Of a DNA stretch of 64,000 nucleotides, positions 33,368-42,609 are shown in pieces. Under the pieces are notes generated by a model. It worked only from the letters and a program-made list of their open reading frames with translations, ran no database searches and was not told the DNA's origin. Origin of the DNA: an uncultured Clostridia bacterium. Its GTDB lineage: Bacteria; Bacillota; Clostridia; Christensenellales; CAG-917. The translations under genes and the position numbers were made by a program. Within the stretch, counting starts at the first letter, position 1, and every line of letters begins with the position of its first letter. The stretch is from assembly GCA_944332815.1 (NCBI GenBank), contig CALVKQ010000004.1, positions 1 through 64,000 of the forward strand, in the 5' to 3' direction.

Positions 33368-34378
33368 TTATGCCTCCAAAGCGTTGTTGATGAGGAGCTG
33401 TACTATCTGAACGGCGTTGGTCGCCGCGCCCTTGCGGATGTTGTCCGCCACGCACCAGATGTTCACGCCGCTGTCCACGCTCTCGTCGATGCGCACCCTG
33501 CCCACGAACACTTCGTCGTGATCCTCCGCGAGGATGGGCATGGGGTAGACGTTGTTCTGCACGTCGTCCATCAGCACCAGCCCGGGGAAGGAGGACAGAC
33601 AGTCGAACACTTCCTCTTTGGTGCAGGGCTTCCTGAACTCCACATTGATGGACTCGCTGTGCCCGTGATAGACGGGGACGCGCACCGTCGTCGCGGTGAT
33701 GCGGAGGGTGTTGTCGTGCAGTATCTTCTTGGTTTCCTCTATCATCTTCCATTCCTCTTTGGTGTAGCCGTTGTCGAGGAACACGTCGATGTGGGGGAGC
33801 ATATTGAACGCGATGGGATAGGGGAACTTCTTGGGAGCTTCCCCGGCAATGCCGTTTTTGAGGTCGTTATAGCCTGCGACGCCCGCGCCGGAAACCGCCT
33901 GATAGGTGGAGTAGACTATGCGCTTGATGCCGAAACGGTCATACAGCGGTTTGAGCGCGACCACGGCTTGTATGGTGGAGCAGTTCGGGTTGGCGATGAT
34001 GCCCTTGTTCCATTTCACGTCCTCGGGATTGACCTCGGGCACGACGAGGGGAACGTCGTCGTACATACGCCACTGGCTGCTGTTGTCCACGACCACCGCG
34101 CCGGCTTCGACGAACACGGGCGCAAACTTCGCGGAAGTGCCTGCGCCTGCCGAGAAGAGGGCGAAATCCACCTTGCCTTTGAGCGCCATGACGTTCTCTT
34201 CCGTGAGCTCTATGACGGTGTGAGGCTTGCCCATGAAGTCGATCTGCTTGCCCGCGCTTCTCGCGGATGCGAACAGATAGTAATTCTCGACGGGGAGCTG
34301 TCTTTCGGTCAGCACTTCGAGGAACTTGTTCCCGACCATGCCGGTTGCGCCTACGACGGCGATGTTGAACTTTTTCAT
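33368..34378 (-). CDS. asd: Aspartate-semialdehyde dehydrogenase
   Basis: This 336-residue NADPH enzyme reduces aspartyl phosphate. The nucleotide loop VVGATGMVGNKFLEVL, FSAGAGTSAKFAP and the active-site cysteine block GIIANPNCSTIQAVVAL are present. It is the first gene of the operon, with AGGAGG 6 bp before ATG. The product feeds dapA next door and hom at 44.3 kb. The leader is only ~40 nt, so no lysine riboswitch fits between promoter and gene. Confidence 0.97.
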   Translation of the reverse strand: MKKFNIAVVGATGMVGNKFLEVLTERQLPVENYYLFASARSAGKQIDFMGKPHTVIELTEENVMALKGKVDFALFSAGAGTSAKFAPVFVEAGAVVVDNSSQWRMYDDVPLVVPEVNPEDVKWNKGIIANPNCSTIQAVVALKPLYDRFGIKRIVYSTYQAVSGAGVAGYNDLKNGIAGEAPKKFPYPIAFNMLPHIDVFLDNGYTKEEWKMIEETKKILHDNTLRITATTVRVPVYHGHSESINVEFRKPCTKEEVFDCLSSFPGLVLMDDVQNNVYPMPILAEDHDEVFVGRVRIDESVDSGVNIWCVADNIRKGAATNAVQIVQLLINNALEA

Positions 34379-34423
34379 ATTACCTCCTGTGACCCCTTAC
34401 CTTTCATTCTATTGTTAAGGAAA

Positions 34424-34452
34424 AGTATATGTACACGGGCGCGGCTTGTCAA
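34424..34452 (-). promoter_or_regulatory. asd-dapA-dapB promoter
   Basis: On the minus strand: TTGACA (34452-34447), a 17-bp spacer and TATACT (34429-34424). Confidence 0.9.
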
Positions 34453-34553
34453 TAAAAAATCGAAATTCCGCGCCAAATCCGCTCCCGGGGCGGCGCAGGC
34501 AGGGCGGCGCAGGACGGATTTTTCACAATTCTTCCCCAATTCATTTTATTGAT

Positions 34554-34582
34554 TTGATATTTGGCGTGTGTTAGTGTAGAAT
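34554..34582 (+). promoter_or_regulatory. Promoter of the 34609-38098 operon
   Basis: TTGATA (34554-34559), a 17-bp spacer and TAGAAT (34577-34582), followed by AAGGAG before ATG 34609. Confidence 0.8.
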
Positions 34583-34608
34583 ATACGCAGTCAAGTCAAG
34601 GAGCTATT

Positions 34609-35796
34609 ATGGCAACTCAGAATCAAGCGGCGGCAAAGCCCGCCAAAGAGCCCCGTTTCCTGCTCGGCAAGTTCTTCGTCGACGCCGACGTCGTCACCGA
34701 ACCCGAAGAACCGGCAAAGATAGTCGTCGCCGGGATGGCGGAAGCGAAAATCAAAAAAGAGTATCCGGAAGGTTATTTCAGAAAAGCGGGCGCGGTGGTG
34801 CGCGCCAACTTCTCCCTTTTGCTAAAAGGGTCGCTGTGGTTCGCCCCGGCGGCGCTGGTGTTCATCCTGGTATTTTTGGTGGCGGCGCCCTTCTTTGAGG
34901 ACTACGTCATGGGCAGCGGCTACAACTTCATGCAGAATGTGGGCATCAGTCTGCATCCGGGCGGCGACGATATAGGCGTCAGCGTCGCAATACTTTATTG
35001 GGACGTCTATCAGCCCTTCCTCATGATGCTTGCAGGCGCAGGCATCATCGCCACGCCCTTCATCGCAGGGTTGTTCTACTGCGCGAAACGCGCCTATTTC
35101 CAGGACCATTACAAGCGCATCACGCGCACCTTCTTCATGGGCTTTGCGAAGTACTGGTGGAAGTTCCTGCTCGTGGGCACGGTGGGCATACTCATCGCTC
35201 TCGCGATGGGCACCTCTCTCATATATCAGCTCGCGCAGGAGCAGCGCGGTGCCGCAAACGCAGGCAGCATGGCTGCGGTGGTGCTCACGTTCATCTTCGG
35301 CGCGCCCCTGCTCACAGTCCCGATGGTCATGATGTCGCTGTTCGCCACTTACGGGATGTCGTTGAAGGATACCTTCAAGGACGCGCTCGTGCTCATCGCG
35401 AACAATCCGTTCACCACGGTGATATGCGGCATCCTCTCCGCGGCGCCGCTGTTGCTGCTCATGGTCAACAACATCTTTTCCATCATCATCTGCATCGCGA
35501 TGCTGCTCGTCGGGTTCATATACTGGGCGCAGTGCTGGACCGCACTCGCCGAACGCGGAATGAACAAGTGCAAGGCGTTGAAAGCGTACACCGACAAGAA
35601 GAAGCTGATCGCGCTGCGCGACCGCAAGGGGAACGCCAAGGAGGCTTCCGCAAAGGCGAAGAAGGGCGCGGCTCCCGTCGTTTACAACAAGGCGGAAAAC
35701 GAGGAGGCGGCAGGGCAGCCCAGAAAGAACAACAATAAGGGCAAACAGCCGCCCAAACCGTACGTCAATCCCAAAAAGAAGAAAAAGAAGAAGTAG
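34609..35796 (+). CDS. Polytopic membrane protein with Lys-rich tail, unknown function
   Basis: This 395-residue protein has a soluble N-terminus of ~70 residues, then about six helices (SLWFAPAALVFILVFLVAAPFF; PFLMMLAGAGIIATPFIAGL; KFLLVGTVGILIALAMG; AAVVLTFIFGAPLLTVPMVMM; CGILSAAPLLLLMVNN; IIICIAMLLVGFIYWAQC). The C-terminal tail is strongly basic and ends in KKKKKKK. The layout resembles Firmicutes proteins of unknown function with a bundle of membrane helices; no enzyme motif is visible. It is first in a three-gene operon; the next gene starts 3 bp later. Confidence 0.82.
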   Translation: MATQNQAAAKPAKEPRFLLGKFFVDADVVTEPEEPAKIVVAGMAEAKIKKEYPEGYFRKAGAVVRANFSLLLKGSLWFAPAALVFILVFLVAAPFFEDYVMGSGYNFMQNVGISLHPGGDDIGVSVAILYWDVYQPFLMMLAGAGIIATPFIAGLFYCAKRAYFQDHYKRITRTFFMGFAKYWWKFLLVGTVGILIALAMGTSLIYQLAQEQRGAANAGSMAAVVLTFIFGAPLLTVPMVMMSLFATYGMSLKDTFKDALVLIANNPFTTVICGILSAAPLLLLMVNNIFSIIICIAMLLVGFIYWAQCWTALAERGMNKCKALKAYTDKKKLIALRDRKGNAKEASAKAKKGAAPVVYNKAENEEAAGQPRKNNNKGKQPPKPYVNPKKKKKKK

Positions 35797-35799
35797 GAG

Positions 35800-37506
35800 A
35801 TGGCAAAACAGATAGAATTCAAGCTGGACGGCACGGACTATATCGAGCTGGGCACTAACGCGCTTTCGCGCGGCGAGCACGAAAAAGCGGTGGGTTATTT
35901 CAAGACCGCCTGCAAGCTCGCCGACGACAGCGCGTCTTACACTGCTTTGGGATGCGCCTATGCGGATATGCACGCCATCGAACAGTCCAACGCCGCACTT
36001 TACACCGCCATGTCGCGCGCCAAGACGGAGGATGACGAAACCCCTGCGCTCTGGCAGCTCTGCTCCAACGCTTTGGAGGAGGGGGACACGGAGGCTGCCG
36101 CTTACTATCTGCGCTATCTGGGCGAGGACGACAGCGCCCTGCTGGCTGCCGCCGACAGCGACGGAAAGCCCATGTTCAGGATGGCGAAAAAGGCGGAAAA
36201 CGAATTTTTCGAGTCCAGACTTTATTACGTGAACGAGGCGCTCGCGGAGAACGATACGACCGCCGCGCTCAAACATCTCGAAGACCTGGAACGCGCTTGC
36301 GGCGAGGAAGGCATACCCGAACAGTACCGTGACATAGTGCACAAGATGAAGTCCCTGTGTCTGTTCGCGAAAGGGGATTTCGACAAGGTGGTCGCACTCT
36401 CCGAACAGATGGTCAGGGAAGACCCTTCCCTCGACAACAAAGCAACGCTCGCCACCGCGTACAGCGTGCAGGAACGCGACGAGGAAGCGGACGCGGTGCT
36501 GGACGAGATAATGGCGGCTGATATAGGCGCGGAAACCGCCGTCAAAGTGCTGCCCATTTTGGTGGCGAAACAGCGCGACGAGGATATATTGCGCGCCGCC
36601 GAGATCATAGGAAGCAGGAGTTCGCACTTCAAGCCGTTCAGCGAGATGTACCGCAGCGAGGCGCTCTACAACCTCGGCAAGCGCAAAGAGGCGATGCGCG
36701 TCATGGGTGTGCTCGCAAACATTTTCGGGCAGCTCTCGCCCCCCGGCTATTACATGAAACTTTACCGCACCGAGCCCGAAAAAGTGCCTTACGGGCACGA
36801 GTGGCCGCACATCGCCACGGTGGAGTATGTGGACAGGGTCAAGCGCGTTTGCGGCACGGACGACCTGCGCAAACTCTGCGACGCGCTGGCGTATGACGCG
36901 GATTTCAACGAAGCGGTGCGCTGGGTGCTTTGGTACGCTCCCGATTTCGTGGCTTGTCCCACGCTCATGGCTCTCTCCCGAGTCAGGAAACGCAGCGTGG
37001 AAAAACTCTTCCGCGAGAGGCTCATCGGCGCGGATCTCTCCTTCGACGCGATGGAGATAATCCTGGATTATCTGCTCGGCGGCGGCATAAGCATGGAGTT
37101 CGACATCGTGACGCAGAACAGGTTTAAGCCCGTGGATCTCATCCTGCCGCGTATGTTCAGGGCGCTCCCGAAGCATCTTTACAACGCGGTCTACCGCGCG
37201 GCGTGCGACATCGTGTACACCGACGAGGACCCGTCCACTTACCTGGAAAGGCTCGCGACCATCATCAACGACATGACTTCGAGCAACGCGGACGGGGAAC
37301 TGGTGTGGCGCTGCCGCAACGGCAGGAAGATAAGTCTGCTGCGCAGCGAGGAAACCATGATAGGGGTGTTGCTCGCAAGGGTGTACTTCGACGACCCCGA
37401 CCCCGACGATGACGCCATGGCGCGCTACGACCTCAACGAGCGCACTTATTACAGGTATAAACGCATATTTTTCGGAGATGACGAGAGTTATGAAGACCAA
37501 GACTGA
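35800..37506 (+). CDS. TPR-repeat protein, unknown function
   Basis: This 568-residue soluble protein has tetratricopeptide-like helices in the N-terminal half (DYIELGTNALSRGEHEKAVGYFKTACKLA; SYTALGCAYADMHAIEQSNAAL; LFAKGDFDKVVALSEQM). The C-terminal half is less repetitive, Tyr/Arg-rich and ends acidic (FGDDESYEDQD). TPR domains mediate protein contacts, so it may be a cytoplasmic partner of the membrane protein encoded immediately upstream. No enzyme motif is seen. Confidence 0.82.
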   Translation: MAKQIEFKLDGTDYIELGTNALSRGEHEKAVGYFKTACKLADDSASYTALGCAYADMHAIEQSNAALYTAMSRAKTEDDETPALWQLCSNALEEGDTEAAAYYLRYLGEDDSALLAAADSDGKPMFRMAKKAENEFFESRLYYVNEALAENDTTAALKHLEDLERACGEEGIPEQYRDIVHKMKSLCLFAKGDFDKVVALSEQMVREDPSLDNKATLATAYSVQERDEEADAVLDEIMAADIGAETAVKVLPILVAKQRDEDILRAAEIIGSRSSHFKPFSEMYRSEALYNLGKRKEAMRVMGVLANIFGQLSPPGYYMKLYRTEPEKVPYGHEWPHIATVEYVDRVKRVCGTDDLRKLCDALAYDADFNEAVRWVLWYAPDFVACPTLMALSRVRKRSVEKLFRERLIGADLSFDAMEIILDYLLGGGISMEFDIVTQNRFKPVDLILPRMFRALPKHLYNAVYRAACDIVYTDEDPSTYLERLATIINDMTSSNADGELVWRCRNGRKISLLRSEETMIGVLLARVYFDDPDPDDDAMARYDLNERTYYRYKRIFFGDDESYEDQD

Positions 37507-38098
37507 GATGCTCGAAATGCTCCGCGCTCTTCTGGACGAGTCCCTCCCTTACGCAAAACGTCTGGAAGCGTACGAATATCTTTCGGAGGACTGCGAGGAA
37601 GCGGTGGAGGATATGCTCGCCGCCTTTTACGCCGCGGACGGGGACACGGGCAAGATGCTCATCGAGATACTTTCCCGTTACAAGGGCGACCCTGCGATAT
37701 ATATGGGGTTGGTGAGCTACCTTTATAAGGGCGAGGACGTCGCGCTCTTCGCGCGGCTGCTCGGCAGTTACGGCGACGAGAGGGCGATAGACCTCCTGAA
37801 AAGTTTCGCGGAAGAATACGAACTGGATTACAACGAGTATATGGAAGTGCGCAACGCCGTGGAGCAGCTCGGCGGCGACTGGGTGGACGACAAGGATTAC
37901 TCCGACGACCCCTTTTACCGTTACCTCAAAGGGCTGGACGAGCCCGAAACGGACAGCCGCCGTTCCCCCTTCGAAGGTATGTTCGCAGGCGGCGGAAAGG
38001 AGAGCGATGAAGAGGAGGACTGCGACGGCTGCGGCTGCGGCGATGACGATTGCGGCGATGACGACTGCGGCTGCGGTCACGCTCACCACGAAGAGTGA
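37490..38098 (+). CDS. Small helical protein with Cys/His-rich C-terminal tail
   Basis: This 202-residue protein is not recognised. Residues 1-~130 look like helical (HEAT-like) repeats: MLRALLDESLPYAKRLEAYE, MLAAFYAADGDTGKMLIEIL, LYKGEDVALFARLLGSYGDE. The last ~26 residues form a dense Cys/Asp/Gly cluster with CDGCGCG, CGDDDCGCG and HAHHEE, a probable metal-binding tail. It overlaps the TPR gene by 17 nt and GGAG precedes ATG 37490; an in-frame ATG at 37478 is less likely. A terminator follows. Confidence 0.8.
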   Translation: MKTKTEMLEMLRALLDESLPYAKRLEAYEYLSEDCEEAVEDMLAAFYAADGDTGKMLIEILSRYKGDPAIYMGLVSYLYKGEDVALFARLLGSYGDERAIDLLKSFAEEYELDYNEYMEVRNAVEQLGGDWVDDKDYSDDPFYRYLKGLDEPETDSRRSPFEGMFAGGGKESDEEEDCDGCGCGDDDCGDDDCGCGHAHHEE

Positions 38099-38114
38099 CC
38101 GCCTCTTTCACACC

Positions 38115-39206
38115 TCACGCCCGACCCCGGAGTTCCCGGGGTTTTTGTTTGGGTGCAAGGGCGGAACGAAGTTTGCCCGAAAAGCATTTCCCCGGGCGGC
38201 TGCCGAGCAGAGCCGCGGCAAGACGGGCGGCGGTGAGCACGGCCATCACCATGCCGCAAAGCCCCACGAAGGGGTAGAGGGAGTCCACGATGTTTTCAAA
38301 GCCGAAGAAGCTGACGGGGTAGAGCGCGACCAGACATCCGAACACGACGAGAGGGCGGTCGCGCACCTCGCCGAGCCGTGCGGCGACGCTGCGGAAACGG
38401 GAGCGGCGCGGCAAGTTTTCGGCGCGCACGCCGCCAAAGGACGACAGCGTTCCGCGCACGCTTTCGGTCAGTACGTCGAGGGAGGAAACCAGCGTCGTAA
38501 ACACCGCTATCACCACGAGTATGCCTGCCGCTATCTTCAACCCGACTTTGTCTGCAACGGCAATAACGGGCATTGACGAGTTCATTCCGTCACTTAAAAC
38601 TATGTTTTGGAGCACAAACAGCACAATCCCCAAAAACAGCGCGCTGAAAACGCAGGTGAGAGCGATCTGTTTTCCGTTCAGTTTTTCGCCTTCGCGCGAG
38701 ATGATCATCCCACCCATCAGGACGTCCAGCCCGGCATAGTGCATCGGCTTTAAGAGGGAGAAGCCGCCCCCGAATACGGGGGAGCCGCTTTTGATATATA
38801 CCGCCAGCAGCAGAGCGAGCAGCAGAGGGATGAGGACGGCGTTGGCGAGTTTCATTTTTTCGGTGCCGCCCACCACCAGCGCCCCGGCGAGCAGGGCGGC
38901 TATCACCCCGAGCCCCGTTATGCCCGTGAGGTCGGAAAGGGCGAGTTCGCATCCTGCGAGCATCGCCGCCACGGAGGAAAACGCCGCGATGAACACCCCT
39001 GTTTTCACCGCCGTCCCGGAGGGGAGCAGGGCGCGCTTCCCGGCGATGAGGAAGAGGGCTTCCGGCACAGCCATGAAAAGTGCGGCGAGCGCGACGGACC
39101 ACGGCGCGGTATCCCCGAAAAACAGGGCTATCTCCCGTCCCGATGCGAAACCTGCGCCTATCACGGTGCCTATATACAGAAAACATACCTTCGCCGCGCG
39201 CCACAT
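38115..39206 (-). CDS. YkvI-type membrane protein (putative transporter)
   Basis: This 363-residue protein has about ten helices. The N-terminus FLYIGTVIGAGFASGREIALFFG is the hallmark of the Firmicutes YkvI family, which has an amino-acid-transporter-like (APC/LeuT-type) first helix with a broken GxGFxSG core. The central GCELALSDLTGI and terminal helices follow. The substrate is unknown in the family. It is transcribed alone, convergent with the operon on the plus strand. Confidence 0.85.
   Translation of the reverse strand: MWRAAKVCFLYIGTVIGAGFASGREIALFFGDTAPWSVALAALFMAVPEALFLIAGKRALLPSGTAVKTGVFIAAFSSVAAMLAGCELALSDLTGITGLGVIAALLAGALVVGGTEKMKLANAVLIPLLLALLLAVYIKSGSPVFGGGFSLLKPMHYAGLDVLMGGMIISREGEKLNGKQIALTCVFSALFLGIVLFVLQNIVLSDGMNSSMPVIAVADKVGLKIAAGILVVIAVFTTLVSSLDVLTESVRGTLSSFGGVRAENLPRRSRFRSVAARLGEVRDRPLVVFGCLVALYPVSFFGFENIVDSLYPFVGLCGMVMAVLTAARLAAALLGSRPGKCFSGKLRSALAPKQKPRELRGRA
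38124..38147 (+). terminator. Terminator of the 34609-38098 operon
   Basis: ACCCCGG-AGTT-CCCGGGGTTTTTG; it overlaps the 3' end of the convergent ykvI-like gene. Confidence 0.8.
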
Positions 39207-39341
39207 ACCCTCATTTTATGCGTTTCTCACTCCCCGTTATTCGTTGACGGGCAGGGTGTAACACAATGCAACATTTCAACAAAATTTCATAATTATTAAA
39301 ATGTGTAAATTATAGTTAATAATAATCACTTTATTTAACAC

Positions 39342-39569
39342 ATGAATGACAATATTTCCATGAACAACAAATTTGCAGAAAGGCTGTCGGAGTTCCTCCG
39401 CGAAGAGAAGATATCCCAAAGGCAGTTCGCCAACACCATCGGCGTCACCGCGGCGTGCGTTTCTTATTGGCGCAGCGGCAAGAAACAGCCTACGGCGGAA
39501 AATCTTTTCCTCATCGCGAAGGCGTACAATCTTTCCGTGGATTTCCTGCTCGGCGTGCGCGATTACTGA
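39342..39569 (+). CDS. Small XRE-family DNA-binding regulator
   Basis: This 75-residue protein is a lambda-Cro/C1-type helix-turn-helix over nearly its whole length: FAERLSEFLREEKISQRQFANTIGVTAACVSYWRSGKKQPTAENL with the recognition helix at AACVSYWRSG, ending VDFLLGVRDY. No effector domain. There is no good Shine-Dalgarno for ATG 39342; ATG 39360 (MNNK) is also possible. The upstream 100 bp is very AT-rich, with TTAATAATAATC near 39316-39328, and may hold its operator. Confidence 0.88.
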   Translation: MNDNISMNNKFAERLSEFLREEKISQRQFANTIGVTAACVSYWRSGKKQPTAENLFLIAKAYNLSVDFLLGVRDY

Positions 39570-39648
39570 TCCGCGGCAGGGAGGAAAGGGGGGAAAGGAG
39601 CTCCGATCGTTGAGGACCCACTCGAACGAAGGAATGCTGCCGTCACGA

Positions 39649-39677
39649 TTGACACGGCGCGCTCTTTCGTTTATTAT
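39649..39677 (+). promoter_or_regulatory. glyS promoter
   Basis: TTGACA (39649-39654), a 17-bp spacer and TATTAT (39672-39677). The leader is ~50 nt; no T-box leader is visible. Confidence 0.88.
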
Positions 39678-39735
39678 TTTATTTCGTTACGGCGCAACGA
39701 CACACGCCGCAAAAACGGTCAAAAGAAGGTAAGTT

Positions 39736-41121
39736 ATGGCAAAACTCACGATGGACAAGCTGGTCGCTCTTTGCAAGAACCGCGGATTCATTTTCCCCGG
39801 CAGCGAGATATACGGCGGACTCGCCAACACCTGGGACTACGGTCCTCTCGGCGTCGCCCTCAAAAACAACGTCAAGGCGGCTTGGTGGAAGAAGTTCGTC
39901 ACCGAAAGCGTTTACAATGTAGGCGTGGACTGCGCCATCCTCATGAACCCCTCCGTCTGGCAGGCGTCCGGGCATATCGGCGGTTTTTCCGATCCGCTCA
40001 TGGACTGCAAGTCCTGCAAGACCCGTCACCGCGCGGACAACCTCATCGAGGACTACATGAAGAAAAAGGGCATCGACGGCTCCGTTGCCGGTTGGACGGA
40101 CGAGGAGATGGAGAACTACATCAAGGAAAACGGCATAGTCTGCCCCGTGTGCGGCAAGTCCGATTTCACTTCCATCCGCAAGTTCAACCTCATGTTCAAG
40201 ACCTTCCAGGGCGTGACGGAGGACAGCGCCAGCACGATATATCTGCGTCCCGAAACGGCGCAGGGCATCTTCGTCAACTTCAAAAACGTTCAGCGCACCA
40301 CCAGAAAGCGCGTGCCTTTCGGCATAGGGCAGATAGGCAAGTCCTTCCGCAACGAGATAACCCCCGGCAACTTCATCTTCCGCGTGCGCGAGTTCGAGCA
40401 GATGGAGCTGGAATTTTTCTGCAAGCCGGGTACCGACCTCGAATGGTTCGCCTATTGGCGCAAGTTCTGCCATGAGTGGCTGCTCGGGCTGGGCTTTGAC
40501 GACGCTAAACTCCGCCTGCGCGACCACAGCGCGGAGGAACTTTGCTTTTACTCCAAAGCCACCACAGACTTCGAGTTCCTCTTCCCCTTCGGCTGGGGAG
40601 AGCTTTGGGGAGTCGCCGACCGCACGGATTACGACCTCACCCAGCACATCAACACTTCGGGCAAGGACCTTTCTTACACCGACCCCGTCACCAACGAGAA
40701 GTACGTGCCTTATGTCATCGAGCCTTCCCTCGGCGTGGAACGTATGGTGCTCGCGCTGCTTTGCAACGCCTACGACGAGGAGGAAGTGGGGGAGGGCGAC
40801 ACCCGTGTGGTCATGCACTTCCATCACGCAGTCGCTCCCGTCAAGGTCGCGGTGCTGCCCCTGCAAAAACAACTTTCCGAAAAGGCGCAGGAGATATACG
40901 CCGAGCTCACCAAACACTTTGTGTGCGACTTCGACGGCACGGGTTCCATCGGCAAGCGTTACCGCCGCCAGGACGAGATCGGCACGCCGTACTGCGTGAC
41001 CGTGGACTTCGACACCCTGGAAGACGGCGCGGTCACGGTGCGCGAACGCGACACCATGGCGCAGGTGCGCATCCCCATCGAGAACCTCAAAGCATATTTC
41101 ACCGAACAGTTCGAGTATTGA
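39736..41121 (+). CDS. glyS: Glycyl-tRNA synthetase (single-chain, alpha2 type)
   Basis: This 461-residue class II synthetase charges tRNA-Gly. It is the homodimeric type, not the alpha/beta two-subunit type. [22 protein letters not shown] opens the catalytic domain, and zinc ligands are CKSCKTRH and CPVCGK. Class II motif 2 is [21 protein letters not shown] and motif 3 is [10 protein letters not shown]. The anticodon-binding domain follows ([16 protein letters not shown]). AAGGTAAG precedes the ATG. Confidence 0.98.
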   Translation: MAKLTMDKLVALCKNRGFIFPGSEIYGGLANTWDYGPLGVALKNNVKAAWWKKFVTESVYNVGVDCAILMNPSVWQASGHIGGFSDPLMDCKSCKTRHRADNLIEDYMKKKGIDGSVAGWTDEEMENYIKENGIVCPVCGKSDFTSIRKFNLMFKTFQGVTEDSASTIYLRPETAQGIFVNFKNVQRTTRKRVPFGIGQIGKSFRNEITPGNFIFRVREFEQMELEFFCKPGTDLEWFAYWRKFCHEWLLGLGFDDAKLRLRDHSAEELCFYSKATTDFEFLFPFGWGELWGVADRTDYDLTQHINTSGKDLSYTDPVTNEKYVPYVIEPSLGVERMVLALLCNAYDEEEVGEGDTRVVMHFHHAVAPVKVAVLPLQKQLSEKAQEIYAELTKHFVCDFDGTGSIGKRYRRQDEIGTPYCVTVDFDTLEDGAVTVRERDTMAQVRIPIENLKAYFTEQFEY

Positions 41122-41137
41122 TACCGACCGACATCCG

Positions 41138-41168
41138 AAAAACCGCCGTCCCACGGGACGGCGGTTTT
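41138..41168 (+). terminator. glyS terminator
   Basis: AAAACCGCCGTCC-CACG-GGACGGCGGTTTTCTT. Confidence 0.94.
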
Positions 41169-41170
41169 CT

Positions 41171-41310
41171 TAACCCCTGGCGAAAATCAGAGATTTTCGC
41201 CAGGGGACCCCGAACTTGACCCCAGCCGAAAATCAGAGATTTTCGCCCGGGGACCCCGGATGCAGCCCCATCCCGAAATCAGAGATTTCGTGACGGGGAC
41301 CCCGATTTAC
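41171..41310. repeat. GAAAATC hairpin array, copy 2
   Basis: GGCGAAAATC-AGA-GATTTTCGCC, CCGAAAATC-AGA-GATTTTCG and CCCGAAATC-AGA-GATTTCG units are separated by GGGGACCCCG spacers. They follow the glyS terminator and lead into island B. Confidence 0.85.
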
Positions 41311-41967
41311 CCCGTCCCCGTTGTGTCCCAACGCGTTCCTGTATCGGTATGACGTGAAGCATGAGCGTGTGTGTCTGAACACGCTCCACACACATTCGAA
41401 GACGTAACAACGCGCCGCTCAGCCAAACTTGCACCGTGGGCGAGCATCGCCCACGCTTGCAAGTCGCGGCGCGAATCTGCGACCTCGCAAGCTAGAAGAA
41501 AAATTAAGTAGACACGGGCTCGGTGCGCGTCGAGTCGCCCTCCTCGCCCCACGAGCGACGTTCAGTGAGTACTGTTCGCCGCTTGATTATGTAAGTGTGA
41601 TAAATAAACTTTTTCAGGAGGTGTTTTCATAAAGGCGCAGGCGGTGCGCCTTTATGAAAAAGTAAGTTCCGCATTTTAGAAGGGATGTCCTCTATTCCGA
41701 GTGGGGGAGGAGTCCCGGAAGGGGAGGAGGGGGGCTGTACTCCCGTGTCAGGGGACGTTGGCAAGTTTTATATTCTTTGAGTATGCCGCGAACTTTGAGT
41801 GAGTGTTGTTTGAGTTCGCATACAAATCCGGGACAAATGGGGACGGGGTAAAAATGTTCAAATTTGGGCAGGCAACGCCCACATTTGAACATTTGCGCCC
41901 CCAAGCCCCACCAGAGGTGGGGACCCCGACTTTACCCCGTCCCCGTTGTGTCCCAGCGCGTTCCTGT
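41311..41967 (+). repeat. Modular non-coding repeat island B
   Basis: Same order as island A: CCCAACGCGTTCCTGTATCGG, GTGAAGCATGAGCG, AAGACGTAACAA, long hairpin (41411-41473), TTAAGTAGACACGGGC, GCTTGATTATGTAAGTG, GTCAGGGGACGTT, CCGGGACAAATGGGGACGGGG, and a TTCAAAT..ATTTGAAC hairpin with GGGCGCAAATG. It also contains a private hairpin AAGGCGCA-GGCGG-TGCGCCTT (41632-41656). Confidence 0.82.
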
Positions 41968-41977
41968 TCGGGGGGGG

Positions 41978-42220
41978 GTGAATGAGCACGGGGTGACGGT
42001 CTACGAGGTCCTTCCCGAAGTCAACGGGCTGCTCGTGACGGGCGTCAGCATCCGCGTCGATAACTATTACGGTGTCGTCGATGTGTCGAGGGTGGAAGTG
42101 CGAGTGTGGTTCGACCGCGACGGGAACTACAAGGGAGAGTACTCCGACCTGCCCAAGCTCGAACTCGGAGAATTTTGGAACCAAAGCAACGTGCCCGTCA
42201 AGTATTACGGCGAATGGTGA
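41978..42220 (+). pseudogene. Truncated coding remnant at repeat-island edge
   Basis: An 80-codon frame starting with GTG right at the end of island B reads VNEHGVTVYEVLPEVNGLLV and continues to NVPVKYYGEW. Codon usage matches neighbouring genes (GC-rich third positions), so it looks like the 3' end of a real gene whose 5' part was lost or replaced by the repeat island. A run of nine G precedes the GTG. It could also be a very short intact gene. Family not recognised. Confidence 0.5.
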
Positions 42221-42321
42221 CGTCGGACATTGTATGTGAAAATGGCATAAGAGGCGGTTTACGGCGTTGAAACAGCAGTTAAAACCGCATTATGTGCGCT
42301 TTCTGTGTTATGCGGACAGTA

Positions 42322-42352
42322 ATATCCCCTCGGAGTTCCGAGGGGATATCGC
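42322..42352. terminator. Hairpin downstream of the Cys-rich gene
   Basis: ATATCCCCTCGG-AGTT-CCGAGGGGATAT is a perfect hairpin touching the stop codon of the minus-strand gene. There is no T run, so termination is not certain. Confidence 0.5.
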
Positions 42353-42526
42353 TCACTTGCAGCAGTTGTTGCCAAGCGAACCGCCGCCGCAGCAGCACAG
42401 GATGAGGAGCAGGGGCAGTATGTCGCATATGCACCCCATCCCGTTCCCGTTGCAGCAGGAGAGCAGGAGCAGCAAAAGGATGATGTTGTCGCATCCGCAG
42501 CCGCCGTTACCGAAAAAACCGTTCAT
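42353..42526 (-). CDS. Small Cys-rich hydrophobic protein
   Basis: This 57-residue protein is MNGFFGNGGCGCDN, then a Leu/Ile run, CCNGNGMGCICD, a second Leu/Ile run, CCCGGG and a CC pair near the end. It has two short hydrophobic blocks separated by Cys/Gly loops. It has an excellent AAGGAGG site 8 bp before the ATG, so it is probably translated. Similar tiny Cys-rich proteins of unknown role occur in spore-forming Clostridia, some associated with spores; a spore role is only a guess. Confidence 0.75.
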   Translation of the reverse strand: MNGFFGNGGCGCDNIILLLLLLSCCNGNGMGCICDILPLLLILCCCGGGSLGNNCCK

Positions 42527-42609
42527 GATATGTACCTCCTTTTTGACTGGGATCGCTCCCAACTTACCATACGCAAATTTCCTCCTCTTTGACACAACGA
42601 GGGAGGGGG

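Noticed and set aside
34379..34446. Lysine riboswitch upstream of asd-dapA-dapB
   Set aside because: A TTGACA-17-TATACT promoter leaves only ~40 nt of leader, too short for the aptamer, and none of its conserved blocks are present.
39570..39735. T-box leader before glyS
   Set aside because: No specifier arm, no T-box sequence and no terminator hairpin; a strong promoter lies ~80 bp before the ATG.
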